A stretch of DNA of 64,000 nucleotides from Olsenella sp. An293 (lineage in GTDB: Bacteria > Actinomycetota > Coriobacteriia > Coriobacteriales > Atopobiaceae), in the NCBI RefSeq assembly GCF_002159495.1, contig NZ_NFIT01000006.1:1-64000 (forward strand). The letters are read 5' to 3'. Under the pieces are notes generated by a model. It saw only the letters and a list, made by a program, of their open reading frames with translations, had not been told where the DNA came from and did not search any database. Below are positions 41,780-50,617 of the stretch, piece by piece; position 1 is the stretch's first letter, and every line of letters starts with the position of its first letter. Made by a program: the position numbers and the translations under genes.

Positions 41780-43165
41780 CTAGCCGATCACAAAGCGGAC
41801 GAGGTCGTTTTTGAGGACGACGACAAAGACGAAGAGCATGAAGGCCACGCCGACGTAGCTCAGGCCGAGCTGGACGCGCTGGGGCAGCGGGCGCCTGATG
41901 ACGAGCTGGATGAGCTCGATCAAGATCTTGCCCCCGTCGAAGGGCGGCACGGGGATGAGGTTCATGAAGCCGAGCGACATCGAGAGCGCCGCGGCGAGGA
42001 TCAAAAGCGAGGAGAGGCTCTCGGAGGCCGCCTCGGAGGCCATCGCCGAGATGCCGACGACCGAGCTCGACTGGTCGAGGACCTCCATCGTGTGGCTCGG
42101 GTTGAGCAGCTGCGCCACGTAGGAGGCGACCTGGCCGGTGTAGTCGAAGGTGGCCTGGACGGCCTGGGCGGGCGTCAGGCGATAGCTCGCCACCGAGGAG
42201 AGGATGCCAAAGAGCTCGGTCGCCTCGCCGTCCGGCAGGTCGACGAGGGTCGTGCGCTGCTGGCCGTCGCGCTCGAAGGTGAGCTCGAAGTCGGTGCCGC
42301 TCGAAAGATAGGGCTCGAGCGCCTCGACGAGACCGTTCCAGGTACTGACCTCGGTGTCGCCGACGGCGGTGATCTGGTCGCCGGCGGCAAGGCCGGCGGC
42401 CTCGGCGGGGGTGCCCTGCTCGACGCCGCCGATGACGCTCACGTCGGGAACGTAGCTGAACTCGCGCACCATGTACGAGCAGGTGATGATCGCAAAGGCG
42501 AGGACGATGTTGACGAGCGGGCCGGCCACCAGCATGACGATGCGCTTGAGCGCGCCCACGCCGAGGTAGGTGCGCGAGCGCTCGTGGGCGAGGAACTCCT
42601 CCGGCGTCATGCCGGTGTCGTGGGGCTGGCCGGCGGCGGTGGAGCCGGGCAGCGCGAAGTCGTGGCCCCGGTCGTACTCGGTGAGGTGGGCGCCGTCGCG
42701 CGGGGTCGTCTCGAAGGCGGCGGGCCAGGTGCTCTGGGAGGGCTTCTCGCCGAGCTCGGCGTCGTAGTAGGGGCGGATCGCGGCCCAGTCGCTCAGGGTG
42801 GCGAGCAGGTCGTAGGCGCGGTCGACGTCGCAGCCGAGCTCCTCGGCGACCTCTTCGGCGCGCACGCGGCCCCGCCTGGTGACGAGGTCGAGGGCGGGCG
42901 CGAGCAGCTCGTCGTCTGTGCCCTCCATGCCGCAGATGCGGGTGTAGCCGCCAAGAAGGATAGGCGTCACGCCAAACTCGGTGCCCACCGAGCGGCTCTT
43001 GCGAGAGAGCTTGAGCGGGCAGGGCAGGCCGAGGAAGAACTCGGTCGCGCGCACGCGCAGGGCGCGGGCGGCGAGGTAGTGGCCGCCCTCGTGGACGAAG
43101 ACGAGGGCGGAGAGGACCAGAAGCCCCCAGAAGACGGCTGAGAGAAAGCCGATGAGCGCGGTCAA
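41780..43165 (-). CDS. rseP: RseP-type site-2 metalloprotease with an inserted domain
   Basis: The 461-residue intramembrane protease has zinc motif HEGGH near residue 25 (ALVFVHEGGHYLAARAL), one clear PDZ domain (GGVEQGTPAEAAGLAAGDQITAVGDTEV) and the second metal motif FMNLIPVPPFDGGKIL near residue 400. About 120 residues are inserted between GGYTRICGMEG and the next membrane segment, including a winged-helix-like stretch (RGRVRAEEVAEELGCDVDRAYDLLATL). Typical RseP proteins lack this. The TTG start at 43165 overlaps the dxr stop (TTGA) and follows GGAGG. It probably cleaves anti-sigma or signal-peptide remnants. Confidence 0.9.
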   Translation of the reverse strand: MTALIGFLSAVFWGLLVLSALVFVHEGGHYLAARALRVRATEFFLGLPCPLKLSRKSRSVGTEFGVTPILLGGYTRICGMEGTDDELLAPALDLVTRRGRVRAEEVAEELGCDVDRAYDLLATLSDWAAIRPYYDAELGEKPSQSTWPAAFETTPRDGAHLTEYDRGHDFALPGSTAAGQPHDTGMTPEEFLAHERSRTYLGVGALKRIVMLVAGPLVNIVLAFAIITCSYMVREFSYVPDVSVIGGVEQGTPAEAAGLAAGDQITAVGDTEVSTWNGLVEALEPYLSSGTDFELTFERDGQQRTTLVDLPDGEATELFGILSSVASYRLTPAQAVQATFDYTGQVASYVAQLLNPSHTMEVLDQSSSVVGISAMASEAASESLSSLLILAAALSMSLGFMNLIPVPPFDGGKILIELIQLVIRRPLPQRVQLGLSYVGVAFMLFVFVVVLKNDLVRFVIG

Positions 43166-44361
43166 ATGCGAACCTCCATGAGCTCGGCGCGGGCCAGCTC
43201 TCGGGCGCGTGCGTCCACCTCGTCGAGCTGCGAGACCGACTCTACCCGCTCGACGGGCGTGCGTCCCATGACGGCGGCGACGACGCGCTCGATGTCGAGG
43301 AAAGAGCACAAACCTTCGCGGAAGGCGGCGTTGGCGACCTCGTTGGCGGCGTTCATCGCGCAGGGCAGCGTGCCGCCGGCACGCCCCGCCTCGCGGGCGA
43401 GCGCGAGGCAGCCAAAGGCCCGCTCGTCGGCCTCGCCAAACGTGAAGGGGTCCTCCGCGCACCAGTCCACGCGGCGCGCCGTGGCCTCCCAGCGCTCGGG
43501 GTAGCTGAGCGCGTACTGGATCGGCGCGCGCATGTCCGAGCTGCCGAGCTGGGCCTTGACGACCCCGTCGACGAACTCGACCATCGAGTGGATCTTGCTC
43601 TGGCGGTGCACGAGGACGCGGATGGCGTCGACTGGCTGGTCGAAGAGGTGGTGCGCCTCGATGACCTCGAGGCCCTTGTTCATGAGGGTCGAGCAGTCGA
43701 TCGTGATTTTGGCGCCCATGGTCCAGGTGGGGTGCGCGAGCGCCTCGGCGGCCGTGACGCGGGCGAGCTCGTCTCTGGTGCGGCCGTAGAAGGGGCCGCC
43801 CGAGCAGGTGAGCCAGATGCGCGCGACGTCCTCGGGCTTCTCCCCCACCAGGCACTGGAAGATGGCGCTGTGCTCGGAGTCGACGGGCAGCAGCCTGCCC
43901 GGGCGCGCGAGCGGCATGAGCAGGTCGCCCCCGCACACGATCGACTCCTTGTTGGCGTAGGCGAGCGACTTGCCGGCGAGAAGGGCGGCGTGGCCGGCGT
44001 GGATGCCGGCAAATCCCACGAGGGCGTTCACCACCACGTCGACGTCGGGCAGCGTCGCGAGCTCGGTGACGGCCTCGGGTCCGCTGCCGAGCGCGCAGCC
44101 CGCGGGAAGCTCCCCGAGCACGGGGTCGGCCGCGTGGGCGGGGTCGGCGACGGCCACGTGGGCCGCGCCGAACTCCCGGGCGGCGGCGACGAGCGCGCCT
44201 GTCGAGGAGCTCACGGAGAGCGCGACCACGCGGAGCCTGTCGGGGTGGCGGCGGCAGACGTCGAGGGTCTGGGTGCCGATGGAGCCGGAGCAGCCGAGAA
44301 CGGCCACGCGCAGCGGCTCGCCGTGGCGCGCCGGCTCGCCGGCGCGGCTCATCTCTGTCAC
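43162..44361 (-). CDS. dxr: 1-deoxy-D-xylulose 5-phosphate reductoisomerase
   Basis: The 399-residue NADPH enzyme forms MEP from DXP, the committed step of the pathway. It contains VAVLGCSGSIGTQTLDV, LAYANKESIVCGG, VDSEHSAIFQCL, the catalytic loop TCSGGPFYG and MGAKITIDCSTLMNKGLEVIEAHHLF. The GTG at 44361 overlaps the cdsA stop (GTGA) with GGAGG ahead. An ATG three codons in is an alternative. Confidence 0.95.
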   Translation of the reverse strand: MTEMSRAGEPARHGEPLRVAVLGCSGSIGTQTLDVCRRHPDRLRVVALSVSSSTGALVAAAREFGAAHVAVADPAHAADPVLGELPAGCALGSGPEAVTELATLPDVDVVVNALVGFAGIHAGHAALLAGKSLAYANKESIVCGGDLLMPLARPGRLLPVDSEHSAIFQCLVGEKPEDVARIWLTCSGGPFYGRTRDELARVTAAEALAHPTWTMGAKITIDCSTLMNKGLEVIEAHHLFDQPVDAIRVLVHRQSKIHSMVEFVDGVVKAQLGSSDMRAPIQYALSYPERWEATARRVDWCAEDPFTFGEADERAFGCLALAREAGRAGGTLPCAMNAANEVANAAFREGLCSFLDIERVVAAVMGRTPVERVESVSQLDEVDARARELARAELMEVRI

Positions 44362-45296
44362 AGGATGCCTCCAAAGCGAAGCAGGAAGAACGCGGCCATG
44401 CCGCCGAAGAGCATGGAGTCGCTGCGGTCGAGCAGCCCGCCGTGCCCGGGGATGAGGTTGCCGGAGTCCTTGACGCCCGCGCCGCGCTTGATGCGCGACT
44501 CGAAGAGGTCGCCAAAGACGGCGGCGATGCCGACGACCAGACCGCATCCCGCGGCGAGCGCGACGTCGAGGGTCGGCACCAAGAACAGCGCCACCAGCAC
44601 CCACACGAGCACCGAGCCCACGAGGCCGCCGACGAAGCCCTCGACGCTCTTGCTGGGCGAGATGCGCGGAGCGAGCTTGTGCGCGCCGATCGCCGAGCCC
44701 ACGAAGTAGGCCATGGCGTCGTTGCCCCAGATGGAGAGCATGACGGTGAGGGCGAGCAGCGCGCCGGTGAGGCCGGCGTCGGAGGCGCGGATGAGCACGA
44801 CGCTCGAGAAGGCGAGCGAGGTGTAGACGGGGCCGAACGCGGTGACCGCGACGTCGGCGATGTTGGCGCGCGGCGTGAGGACGTACCAGACCGCGCAGGC
44901 CATGAGCAGCATGAAGATCACAAGCGTGAGGGCGAGAAGCCCGTTGGCGTAGGCGGCCAGCGGGAACAGCAGCGCCGCGGCGAGGCCCACGACCTCGTTG
45001 GGCATGCGGCCGCCCATGCGGCAGATGCGGAAGAACTCGGAGCAGCACAGCCACGCCTCGGCGGCGATGAGGACCGTGGTCGTGAACGGTCCCACGAACA
45101 GGCACACGAGGGTGGCCAGGGCGTAGATCGCGCCCGACATGGTGCGGGTGAGCAGGCGCTCGGCCGAGCTCCTGGCCTTCTGCCCCTTGAGGTCCCCGGC
45201 GGCGCGCGCCTCCTCCTTCGAGGCGCGGCGGTCCTCGAGGCGCTCGATCTGGCGGTCGAGGCCGGCGGAGGCGTTCTTGTCGGCTCTCTTGGTCAT
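44358..45296 (-). CDS. cdsA: phosphatidate cytidylyltransferase
   Basis: The 312-residue membrane enzyme makes CDP-diacylglycerol from phosphatidic acid and CTP. The family signature is at the C-terminus (SIWGNDAMAYFVGSAIGAHK, ISPSKSVEGFVGG, GDLFESRIKRGAGVKDSG and GHGGLLDRSDS). The N-terminal ~50 residues are charged and predicted helical (RQIERLEDRRASKEEARA), longer than usual. The ATG overlaps the uppS stop. Confidence 0.93.
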   Translation of the reverse strand: MTKRADKNASAGLDRQIERLEDRRASKEEARAAGDLKGQKARSSAERLLTRTMSGAIYALATLVCLFVGPFTTTVLIAAEAWLCCSEFFRICRMGGRMPNEVVGLAAALLFPLAAYANGLLALTLVIFMLLMACAVWYVLTPRANIADVAVTAFGPVYTSLAFSSVVLIRASDAGLTGALLALTVMLSIWGNDAMAYFVGSAIGAHKLAPRISPSKSVEGFVGGLVGSVLVWVLVALFLVPTLDVALAAGCGLVVGIAAVFGDLFESRIKRGAGVKDSGNLIPGHGGLLDRSDSMLFGGMAAFFLLRFGGIL

Positions 45297-46078
45297 GAGG
45301 CCACCACTCCCCCGAAGCGGCGCGAGCGCCCCTGGAAGGCGGCGACGGCCCTCAGGAACTCCCAGCGGTCGAAGTCGGGCCAGAGGGTGGGCGTCACGTA
45401 GAACTCGGTGTAGGCGAGCTGCCACAGGAGGTAGTTGGAGAGGCGCATCTCGCCGGAGGTGCGGATGAGCAGGTCCGGGTCGGGCAGGCCTGCGGTGTAG
45501 AGGCGCTCCGACACCGCGCGCTCGTCGACGCCCGCGGGGTCGATCAGGCCCTGGGCCGCCTCGAGGGCGATCTGGCGCGCGGCGCGGGCGATCTCGGCAC
45601 GCGAGCCGTAGTTGACCGCGAGCGCGAAGGTCATGCCGTCGTGGTCGGCTGTCTCGTCGAGGCCGCGCTGGAAGACCGTGCGCGTGCGCTCGGGGAGCGC
45701 GTCGATGTCGCCGAGGAAGCGCAGGCGGACGTTCTCCTGGTGGAAGAGCGGGAGCTCCTTCACCAGCGTCGTCGCGAACAGGTGCATCAGCAGGTCGACC
45801 TCGTGCTGGGGGCGCCTCCAGTTCTCGGTCGAGAAGGCGTAGACGGAGAGCGCGTCGAGCCCGAGCCGCACGCTCGTGGTCACGGCCTCCCGCAGCGAGT
45901 CGACGCCGGCGACGTGCCCGCGCGAGCGGTCGAGCCCGCGGGCCGTGGCCCAGCGTCCGTTGCCGTCCATGATGATCGAGACGTGCGCGGGGATGCGGTC
46001 GAGGTCGATGTCGCCGAGGGAGATGTCCTCGGGCGCGTCGGAGTAGTAGGCGCGGAGCTTTTCGGTGTCGAGGCGCAC
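45293..46078 (-). CDS. uppS: undecaprenyl diphosphate synthase (cis-prenyltransferase)
   Basis: The 261-residue cis-prenyltransferase makes the C55 lipid carrier for peptidoglycan. It has HVSIIMDGNGRWATARGL (catalytic Asp), SVYAFSTENWRRP, FALAVNYGSRAEIARA and DLLIRTSGEMRLSNYLLWQLAYTEFY. The GTG at 46078 overlaps the last base of the frr stop. The longer frame upstream is only frr read out of frame. Confidence 0.95.
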   Translation of the reverse strand: MRLDTEKLRAYYSDAPEDISLGDIDLDRIPAHVSIIMDGNGRWATARGLDRSRGHVAGVDSLREAVTTSVRLGLDALSVYAFSTENWRRPQHEVDLLMHLFATTLVKELPLFHQENVRLRFLGDIDALPERTRTVFQRGLDETADHDGMTFALAVNYGSRAEIARAARQIALEAAQGLIDPAGVDERAVSERLYTAGLPDPDLLIRTSGEMRLSNYLLWQLAYTEFYVTPTLWPDFDRWEFLRAVAAFQGRSRRFGGVVAS

Positions 46079-46623
46079 TAGATCTCCATCACCTCGGCGC
46101 TCTTGGCCTTGAGCAGCTCGTCGATCTTGGCGACGTAGGAGTCGGTGACCTTCTGGACAGCCTTCTTCTCGCGGGACTGCTCGTCGTCGGAGAGCTCCTC
46201 GTCGCGCTCGATCTTGCCGTTGACGTCGCGACGGACGTTGCGGACGGAGACGCGGGCCTCCTCGGCGAGCTCCTTGCACTCCTTGACGAGCTCGCGGCGG
46301 CGCTCCTCGGTGGGCTTGGGGAACGGCAGGCGGATCGAGACGCCGTCGTTGGAAGGCGTGATGCCGAGGTCAGAGCTCTCGATGGCCTTCTCGATGGCGC
46401 GCAGGGCGCTCTTGTCCCACGGCTCCACCACGAGCATGGAGGCCTCGGGGACCTTGATGCCGGCGAGCTGGGTGATCGGCGTGGGCTGGCCATAGTAGTC
46501 GACCATGATCGGGGCGAGGATCTGCGCGTTGGCGCGGCCGGTGCGGACGCGTGCGAAGTTGGCCTTGAGCGTGTCGAGGCACTTGGCCATGTTCTTCTCG
46601 GCGCGGTCGGTGTAGGTGCTCAT
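46078..46623 (-). CDS. frr: ribosome recycling factor
   Basis: The 181-residue protein splits post-termination ribosomes with EF-G. It has the conserved start KCLDTLKANFARVRTGRANAQIL, the DYYGQPTPITQLAGIKVPEASMLVVEPWDKSAL segment and IRLPFPKPTEERRRELVK. It lies 3 bp after pyrH. Confidence 0.97.
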   Translation of the reverse strand: MSTYTDRAEKNMAKCLDTLKANFARVRTGRANAQILAPIMVDYYGQPTPITQLAGIKVPEASMLVVEPWDKSALRAIEKAIESSDLGITPSNDGVSIRLPFPKPTEERRRELVKECKELAEEARVSVRNVRRDVNGKIERDEELSDDEQSREKKAVQKVTDSYVAKIDELLKAKSAEVMEI

Positions 46624-46626
46624 TGT

Positions 46627-47355
46627 CTAGTCCTCCTCGACGACGGTGGTTCCGACGTTGTCTCCGCTGACGGCCTTCATGAAGACGCCGGGCTGCTTGA
46701 TGTCAAAGACCATGATGGGCATCTTGTTGTCGTGGCACAGCGCCGTGGCGGTGGCGTCCATTACCTTGAGGTCGCGGTTGAGGACCTCGCGGTACGAGAT
46801 GGTGTCGAAGCGCCTGGCGTCGGGGTTGGTGCGCGGGTCGGCGTCGTAGATGCCGTCGACGTTGGTGGCCTTCATGAGCACCTCGGCGTTGATCTCGCAG
46901 GCGCGCAGAGCCGCGGCGGTGTCGGTGGTGAAGTAGGGGTTGCCGGTGCCGGCGGCGTAGATGGTGATGCGGCCCTTCTCGAGGTGGCGGATCGCGCGGC
47001 GGCGGATGTAGGGCTCGGCGATCTGGCGCATCTCGATGGCGCTCATGACGCGGCAGTCCATGCCGTTGCGCTCGAAGCAGTCCTGGAGCGAGAGCGAGTT
47101 GATGACCGTGGCGAGCATGCCCATGTTGTCACCCTGGGCGCGGTCCATGCCGGCCGCGGCGCCGGCCAGGCCGCGGAAGATGTTGCCGCCGCCCACGACG
47201 ATGGCGACCTGCACGCCCGCCTCCCAGACGGGCTTGATCTCCTCAGCGAGGCGCTGCGGGACCGCCGGGTCGATGCCGTAGGCCTGGTCCCCCATGAGGG
47301 CCTCGCCCGAGAGCTTGAGAAGAACGCGCTGATACTTGATGTTTGCGTCAGACAA
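46627..47355 (-). CDS. pyrH: UMP kinase
   Basis: The hexameric UMP kinase has [41 protein letters not shown] and [23 protein letters not shown]. The TTG at 47355 ([12 protein letters not shown], 242 residues) is chosen because GGAGG lies 5 nt upstream; a GTG at 47367 would overlap that site. It is the first gene of the frr-uppS-cdsA-dxr-rseP-ispG operon. Confidence 0.95.
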   Translation of the reverse strand: MSDANIKYQRVLLKLSGEALMGDQAYGIDPAVPQRLAEEIKPVWEAGVQVAIVVGGGNIFRGLAGAAAGMDRAQGDNMGMLATVINSLSLQDCFERNGMDCRVMSAIEMRQIAEPYIRRRAIRHLEKGRITIYAAGTGNPYFTTDTAAALRACEINAEVLMKATNVDGIYDADPRTNPDARRFDTISYREVLNRDLKVMDATATALCHDNKMPIMVFDIKQPGVFMKAVSGDNVGTTVVEED

Positions 47356-47388
47356 GCCGACCTCCACTCCTCGTTGTGCGCTCCCGTG

Positions 47389-47397
47389 ATTCTACCA
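47389..47397 (-). promoter_or_regulatory. extended -10 promoter candidate for pyrH operon
   Basis: TGGTAGAAT on the minus strand (TAGAAT at 47394-47389 with upstream TG) lies 34 bp ahead of the pyrH TTG. No recognisable -35 is present. Confidence 0.5.
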
Positions 47398-47483
47398 GAG
47401 CGCGCGGGCCGTGCCGCCGGTGCGTGCGCGACCGCTCTCGCTTCTCACGCGAGCGGGCGCGGGCGAGAAGGACCTGCGGCAGC

Positions 47484-47513
47484 AAAAGGGGCCGGCGATC
47501 GTTCGCCGGCCCC
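47484..47513 (-). terminator. intrinsic terminator after tsf
   Basis: GGGGCCGGCGA (47488-47498) and TCGCCGGCCCC (47503-47513) form an 11-bp perfect stem with a 4-nt loop. On the minus strand TTTT follows. It lies 22 bp beyond the tsf stop and separates rpsB-tsf from pyrH. Confidence 0.9.
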
Positions 47514-47535
47514 CGCAAGAGCTCTGGGTTGCGCG

Positions 47536-48405
47536 CTACTCGCCGAAGGTGTAGCGGACGAAGCTCATGACCTCGACGTCGTCGCCGAGGGACTTGCTCA
47601 CGTTCTTGGCGAGCTGGCCGATGGTGAGGGAGCTGTCCTTGACGAACTCCTGCTCGGTGAGGACGCTCTCCTTGAAGTACTTCTCGAGACGGCCCTGGGC
47701 CATCTTCTCCTGGATGGCCTCCGGCTTGCCGGACTCGGCGGCCTGAGCCTTGTAGATGGAGAGCTCGTGCTCGATGACGTCGGCGGGGACGTCGTCGCGG
47801 CGGGCGGCCACGGGAGCGGCGGCGGCGACCTGCATCGCGACGTCGTGCGCGAAGGTCTTGAACTCGTCGGCCTGGGCGGTCTCGGCCTTGCCGAGCTTGA
47901 AGGTCACGATGTCGGCGAGCTTGCCGCCCAGGTGGACGTAGCTGCCGAGGGCGCCCTCGTCGGCGGTGACGCGCTGGAAGCGGGCGATCTTCATGTTCTC
48001 GCCGATGACGTGGATCATCTCGGTGAGCTCGGCGTCGACGGTGGAGGCGCCCATCGCGCAGGCCTTGAGGGCGTCGACGTCGGCGGGGTCGTTCTCGGCG
48101 ACGACCTTGGCGAGCTCGAGCGCGAAGCCGGTGAACTTAGGGTTGGTGCCCACGAAGTCGGTCTCGCAGGTGAGCTCGAGGATGGCGCCGAGCTTGGAGT
48201 CCTCGGAGACGTAGGTGGCGATGGTGCCCTCGTTGGTGTCGCGGCCGGCGCGCTTGACGGCCTTGGCGACGCCCATGGTGCGGAGGATGTCGACGGCCTT
48301 GTCGATGTCGCCATCGGCCTCGACGAGGGCCTTCTTGCACTCCATCATCGGGGAGTCGGTCATCTCGCGGAGCTGCTTGACGAGGGCGGCGGTAACCTGT
48401 GCCAT
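47536..48405 (-). CDS. tsf: elongation factor Ts
   Basis: The 289-residue guanine nucleotide exchange factor for EF-Tu has VKQLREMTDSPMMECKKALVEADGDIDKAVDILR at the N-terminal UBA-like domain and VSEDSKLGAILELTCETDFVGTN. It follows rpsB by 28 bp, the usual order. Confidence 0.97.
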   Translation of the reverse strand: MAQVTAALVKQLREMTDSPMMECKKALVEADGDIDKAVDILRTMGVAKAVKRAGRDTNEGTIATYVSEDSKLGAILELTCETDFVGTNPKFTGFALELAKVVAENDPADVDALKACAMGASTVDAELTEMIHVIGENMKIARFQRVTADEGALGSYVHLGGKLADIVTFKLGKAETAQADEFKTFAHDVAMQVAAAAPVAARRDDVPADVIEHELSIYKAQAAESGKPEAIQEKMAQGRLEKYFKESVLTEQEFVKDSSLTIGQLAKNVSKSLGDDVEVMSFVRYTFGE

Positions 48406-48433
48406 GGTGGTTCTCCTCTTGGTCGTGGGTTCG

Positions 48434-49207
48434 TTACTCGGCGGCGGGAGCCTCGGCCTCGGCCGGGGCAGCCTCGACGGCGGGCTCGGTGGTGCCGGCG
48501 GCCATCTCCTCGGCCGTGATCTGCTCCTTGCCGGAGCCGGCGAGGACGGCGTCGGCGGCGAGCTCGCACATGAGGGAGACGGAGCGGATGGCGTCGTCGT
48601 TGGCGGGGATGCCGTAGTCGATGACGTCGGGGTCGGAGTTGGTGTCGAGCAGGCTCACGACGGGGATGTGGAGGCGGTTGGCCTCACGGATGGCGATCTC
48701 CTCGCGCTTGGAGTCGACGACGAAGATGGCCTGCGGAAGGGCGGTCATGGTGCGGGCGCCGCCGAGGTTGGCCTGCAGCTTGTCGAGCTCCTTGCCGAGC
48801 ACCGCCTGCTCCTTCTTGGGGAGAAGGGCCATGCGGCCGTCCTCGACCATGGCCTCGAGCTCCTCCATGCGCTGGATGCGGGAGCGGATGGTCACGAAGT
48901 TGGTGAGCATGCCGCCGAGCCAGCGCTGGTTGATGTAGGGCATGCCGCAGCGCTCGGCCTGGGCCGCGATGGGCTCCTGGGCCTGCTTCTTGGTGCCGAC
49001 GAACAGCACGGTGCCGCCCTTGGCCGCGGTCTCCTTGAGGAAGGTGTAGGCCTTGTCGGCCCCGAGCATGGTCTGCTTGAGGTCGAGGATGTAGATGCCG
49101 TTGCGCTCGCCGAAGATGTAGGACTTCATCTTCGGGTTCCAGCGACGGGTCTGGTGGCCGTAGTGGCAGCCGGCGTCGAGCAGGGTCTGGATAGTGATCT
49201 TAGCCAT
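48434..49207 (-). CDS. rpsB: 30S ribosomal protein S2
   Basis: The 257-residue S2 protein has [61 protein letters not shown] and the D[15 protein letters not shown] region. The tail is Ala/Glu-rich ([17 protein letters not shown]). The ATG at 49207 follows AGGAGG. Confidence 0.97.
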   Translation of the reverse strand: MAKITIQTLLDAGCHYGHQTRRWNPKMKSYIFGERNGIYILDLKQTMLGADKAYTFLKETAAKGGTVLFVGTKKQAQEPIAAQAERCGMPYINQRWLGGMLTNFVTIRSRIQRMEELEAMVEDGRMALLPKKEQAVLGKELDKLQANLGGARTMTALPQAIFVVDSKREEIAIREANRLHIPVVSLLDTNSDPDVIDYGIPANDDAIRSVSLMCELAADAVLAGSGKEQITAEEMAAGTTEPAVEAAPAEAEAPAAE

Positions 49208-49365
49208 GGTAACCTCCTGTGGTTGGTCCTCCGCGCGAGTCATCCCCGCTTCGCCACCCAGGACCTGGCTGAGAGCCCTGGGCACCACGGCGGGCGGGTC
49301 GTCGCGCGTGCGAGATGGTGCCGCGCGGTCACGCGACATGCCGTGCTTGTGCACAACGAATAGGT

Positions 49366-49394
49366 AGTATAGCGGGCGGCCTGCGCCTTGTCGA
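49366..49394 (-). promoter_or_regulatory. sigma-70-type promoter of rpsB-tsf
   Basis: On the minus strand TCGACA (49394-49389) and TATACT (49371-49366) are separated by exactly 17 bp. The predicted leader is about 150 nt, long enough for S2 autoregulation, although no specific leader motif is recognised. Confidence 0.8.
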
Positions 49395-49458
49395 GGGCTT
49401 CACGCGCCGCTCACAGGCTCTTCTCTGCGACCCAAATCCTCGATTGGGTCGGCGCCGC

Positions 49459-49645
49459 GCCCGCACTCGATGCCCGCACTCGTGGGTGCGCTCATCGAGT
49501 GCGGGCGGTTTAGGGCCCGAGGCGCATCGAGTGCGCGGCCCTTCTAGGCCACTGTCGCCAAGTGCGCGGATCCAGTGCGCCCCGGCCCGCACTGGATGCG
49601 CCGGGCGAGAAGTGCGGGCGCGCTCCCGGCGGACGTCGCCGAGTG
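49459..49645. repeat. GTGCG-rich intergenic repeat element, copy B
   Basis: It is homologous to 12079-12246 (see copy A). Here the first hairpin has 15-bp perfect arms (CGCCCGCACTCGATG / CATCGAGTGCGGGCG) enclosing a second CCCGCACTCGTGGGTGCGC. Next come GCATCGAGTGCGCGG, AAGTGCGCGGATCC and CCCGCACT...AGTGCGGG, with CGAGAAG at 49606-49612. Like copy A it lies directly downstream of a minus-strand stop codon, here xerC. Confidence 0.8.
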
Positions 49646-49678
49646 AGGTTGAGCCCGTCCGTCAGGACGGGCGGCGCG

Positions 49679-50617
49679 TCAGGCGCGCGGGTGGGCACGG
49701 GCAGCGGCCTCGCGGAGGCGCTCGACGGAGAGGTGCGTGTAGACCTGGGTCGTGGAGAGGCTCTCGTGGCCGAGAAGCTCCTGGACGCTCCTCAGGTCAG
49801 CGCCGCCGCCGAGCAGCTCGGTGGCGAAGGTGTGCCGCATCGCGTGGGGCGAGAGCGCGCCGTCGAGCCCGGCCTGCCGCACGCGCCGCTCGAAGACGGT
49901 GCGCAGCGCGTCGGCGCTCATGGGGTTTCCCCGCGTCGAGAGGAAAAGCGCCTCCCCCGCCGCGTCCCCGCGGGCCGCGAGGTCCGGTCGGCCCTCGTCG
50001 AGGTAGCGCCGGGCCCAGTCGAGGGCGCTCTCGTAGACGGGGACGATGCGCTCCTTGGAGCCCTTGCCAAACAGGCGCGCCTGGCCGCGGGCGAAGTCGA
50101 GGTCGCCCACGCGAAGCGACGCCATCTCCGAGACGCGCGCGCCGGTCGCGTAGAGCAGCTCGAGGAAGGCGCGGTCGCGAAGGCCCACGGGGCCGTCCGC
50201 GAGGCAGGAGTCGAGAAGGGCGCCCGCGTCCGCGTCGCTCATAGTCCTCGGGAGCGACCGGGGCACCTTGGGGCTCGCGAGCGCGGCGACGGTCCCGTCG
50301 TCGCAGAGCCCCTCGCGCGCCATCCAGCGGAAGAGCCCGCGCAGCGACGAGAGGTGGCGGTTGACGGTCCGCGGCGAGTAGCCGGCGCGCGTCAGCTCGG
50401 CGAGGTAGGCGCGCAGCTCGCGGTGGGACGCCGTCAGGGGGGCGACGCCGCGCCGCCGCGCCCAGGCGAGGTAGGCCTCGAGGTCGCAACGGTAGCCCCG
50501 GACGGTGTGCGGCGAGAGGTTGCGGACCGCCGCGAGGTGGTCGCAAAACGCCGGGATCGCGCGCTCGAGCGCGCGCTGCTCCGACTCGGCGCGCCCGCCC
50601 TGCCCGGCCGCCCCCAT
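49679..50617 (-). CDS. xerC: tyrosine recombinase XerC
   Basis: The 312-residue recombinase has an N-terminal SAM-like domain (LAAVRNLSPHTVRGYRCDLEAYLAWA) and a catalytic domain. Catalytic motifs are LLYATGARVSEMASLRVGDLD (Arg), GKGSKERIVP (Lys), LSPHAMRHTFATELLGGGADLRSVQELLGHESLSTTQVYTHL (H-x-x-R, His and nucleophile Tyr). Position between trmFO and rpsB matches the housekeeping dimer-resolution recombinase, not a phage integrase. The ATG overlaps the trmFO stop (TGATG). Confidence 0.93.
   Translation of the reverse strand: MGAAGQGGRAESEQRALERAIPAFCDHLAAVRNLSPHTVRGYRCDLEAYLAWARRRGVAPLTASHRELRAYLAELTRAGYSPRTVNRHLSSLRGLFRWMAREGLCDDGTVAALASPKVPRSLPRTMSDADAGALLDSCLADGPVGLRDRAFLELLYATGARVSEMASLRVGDLDFARGQARLFGKGSKERIVPVYESALDWARRYLDEGRPDLAARGDAAGEALFLSTRGNPMSADALRTVFERRVRQAGLDGALSPHAMRHTFATELLGGGADLRSVQELLGHESLSTTQVYTHLSVERLREAAARAHPRA

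Larger units (their letters stand above)
49208..49678. other. 471-bp gap: rpsB promoter and leader plus repeat copy B
   Basis: No gene is seen. From the rpsB side it holds a ~150-nt leader, the promoter at 49366-49394, then the GTGCG-rich repeat (49459-49645), which reaches to within ~35 bp of the xerC stop. A small GTCCGTCAGGACGG hairpin lies at about 49658-49672. Confidence 0.75.

Noticed and set aside
49679-50617. Phage or island integrase
   Set aside because: The gene sits in the conserved trmFO-xerC-rpsB neighbourhood with a coupled start and has XerC-type length. No other phage genes are present.
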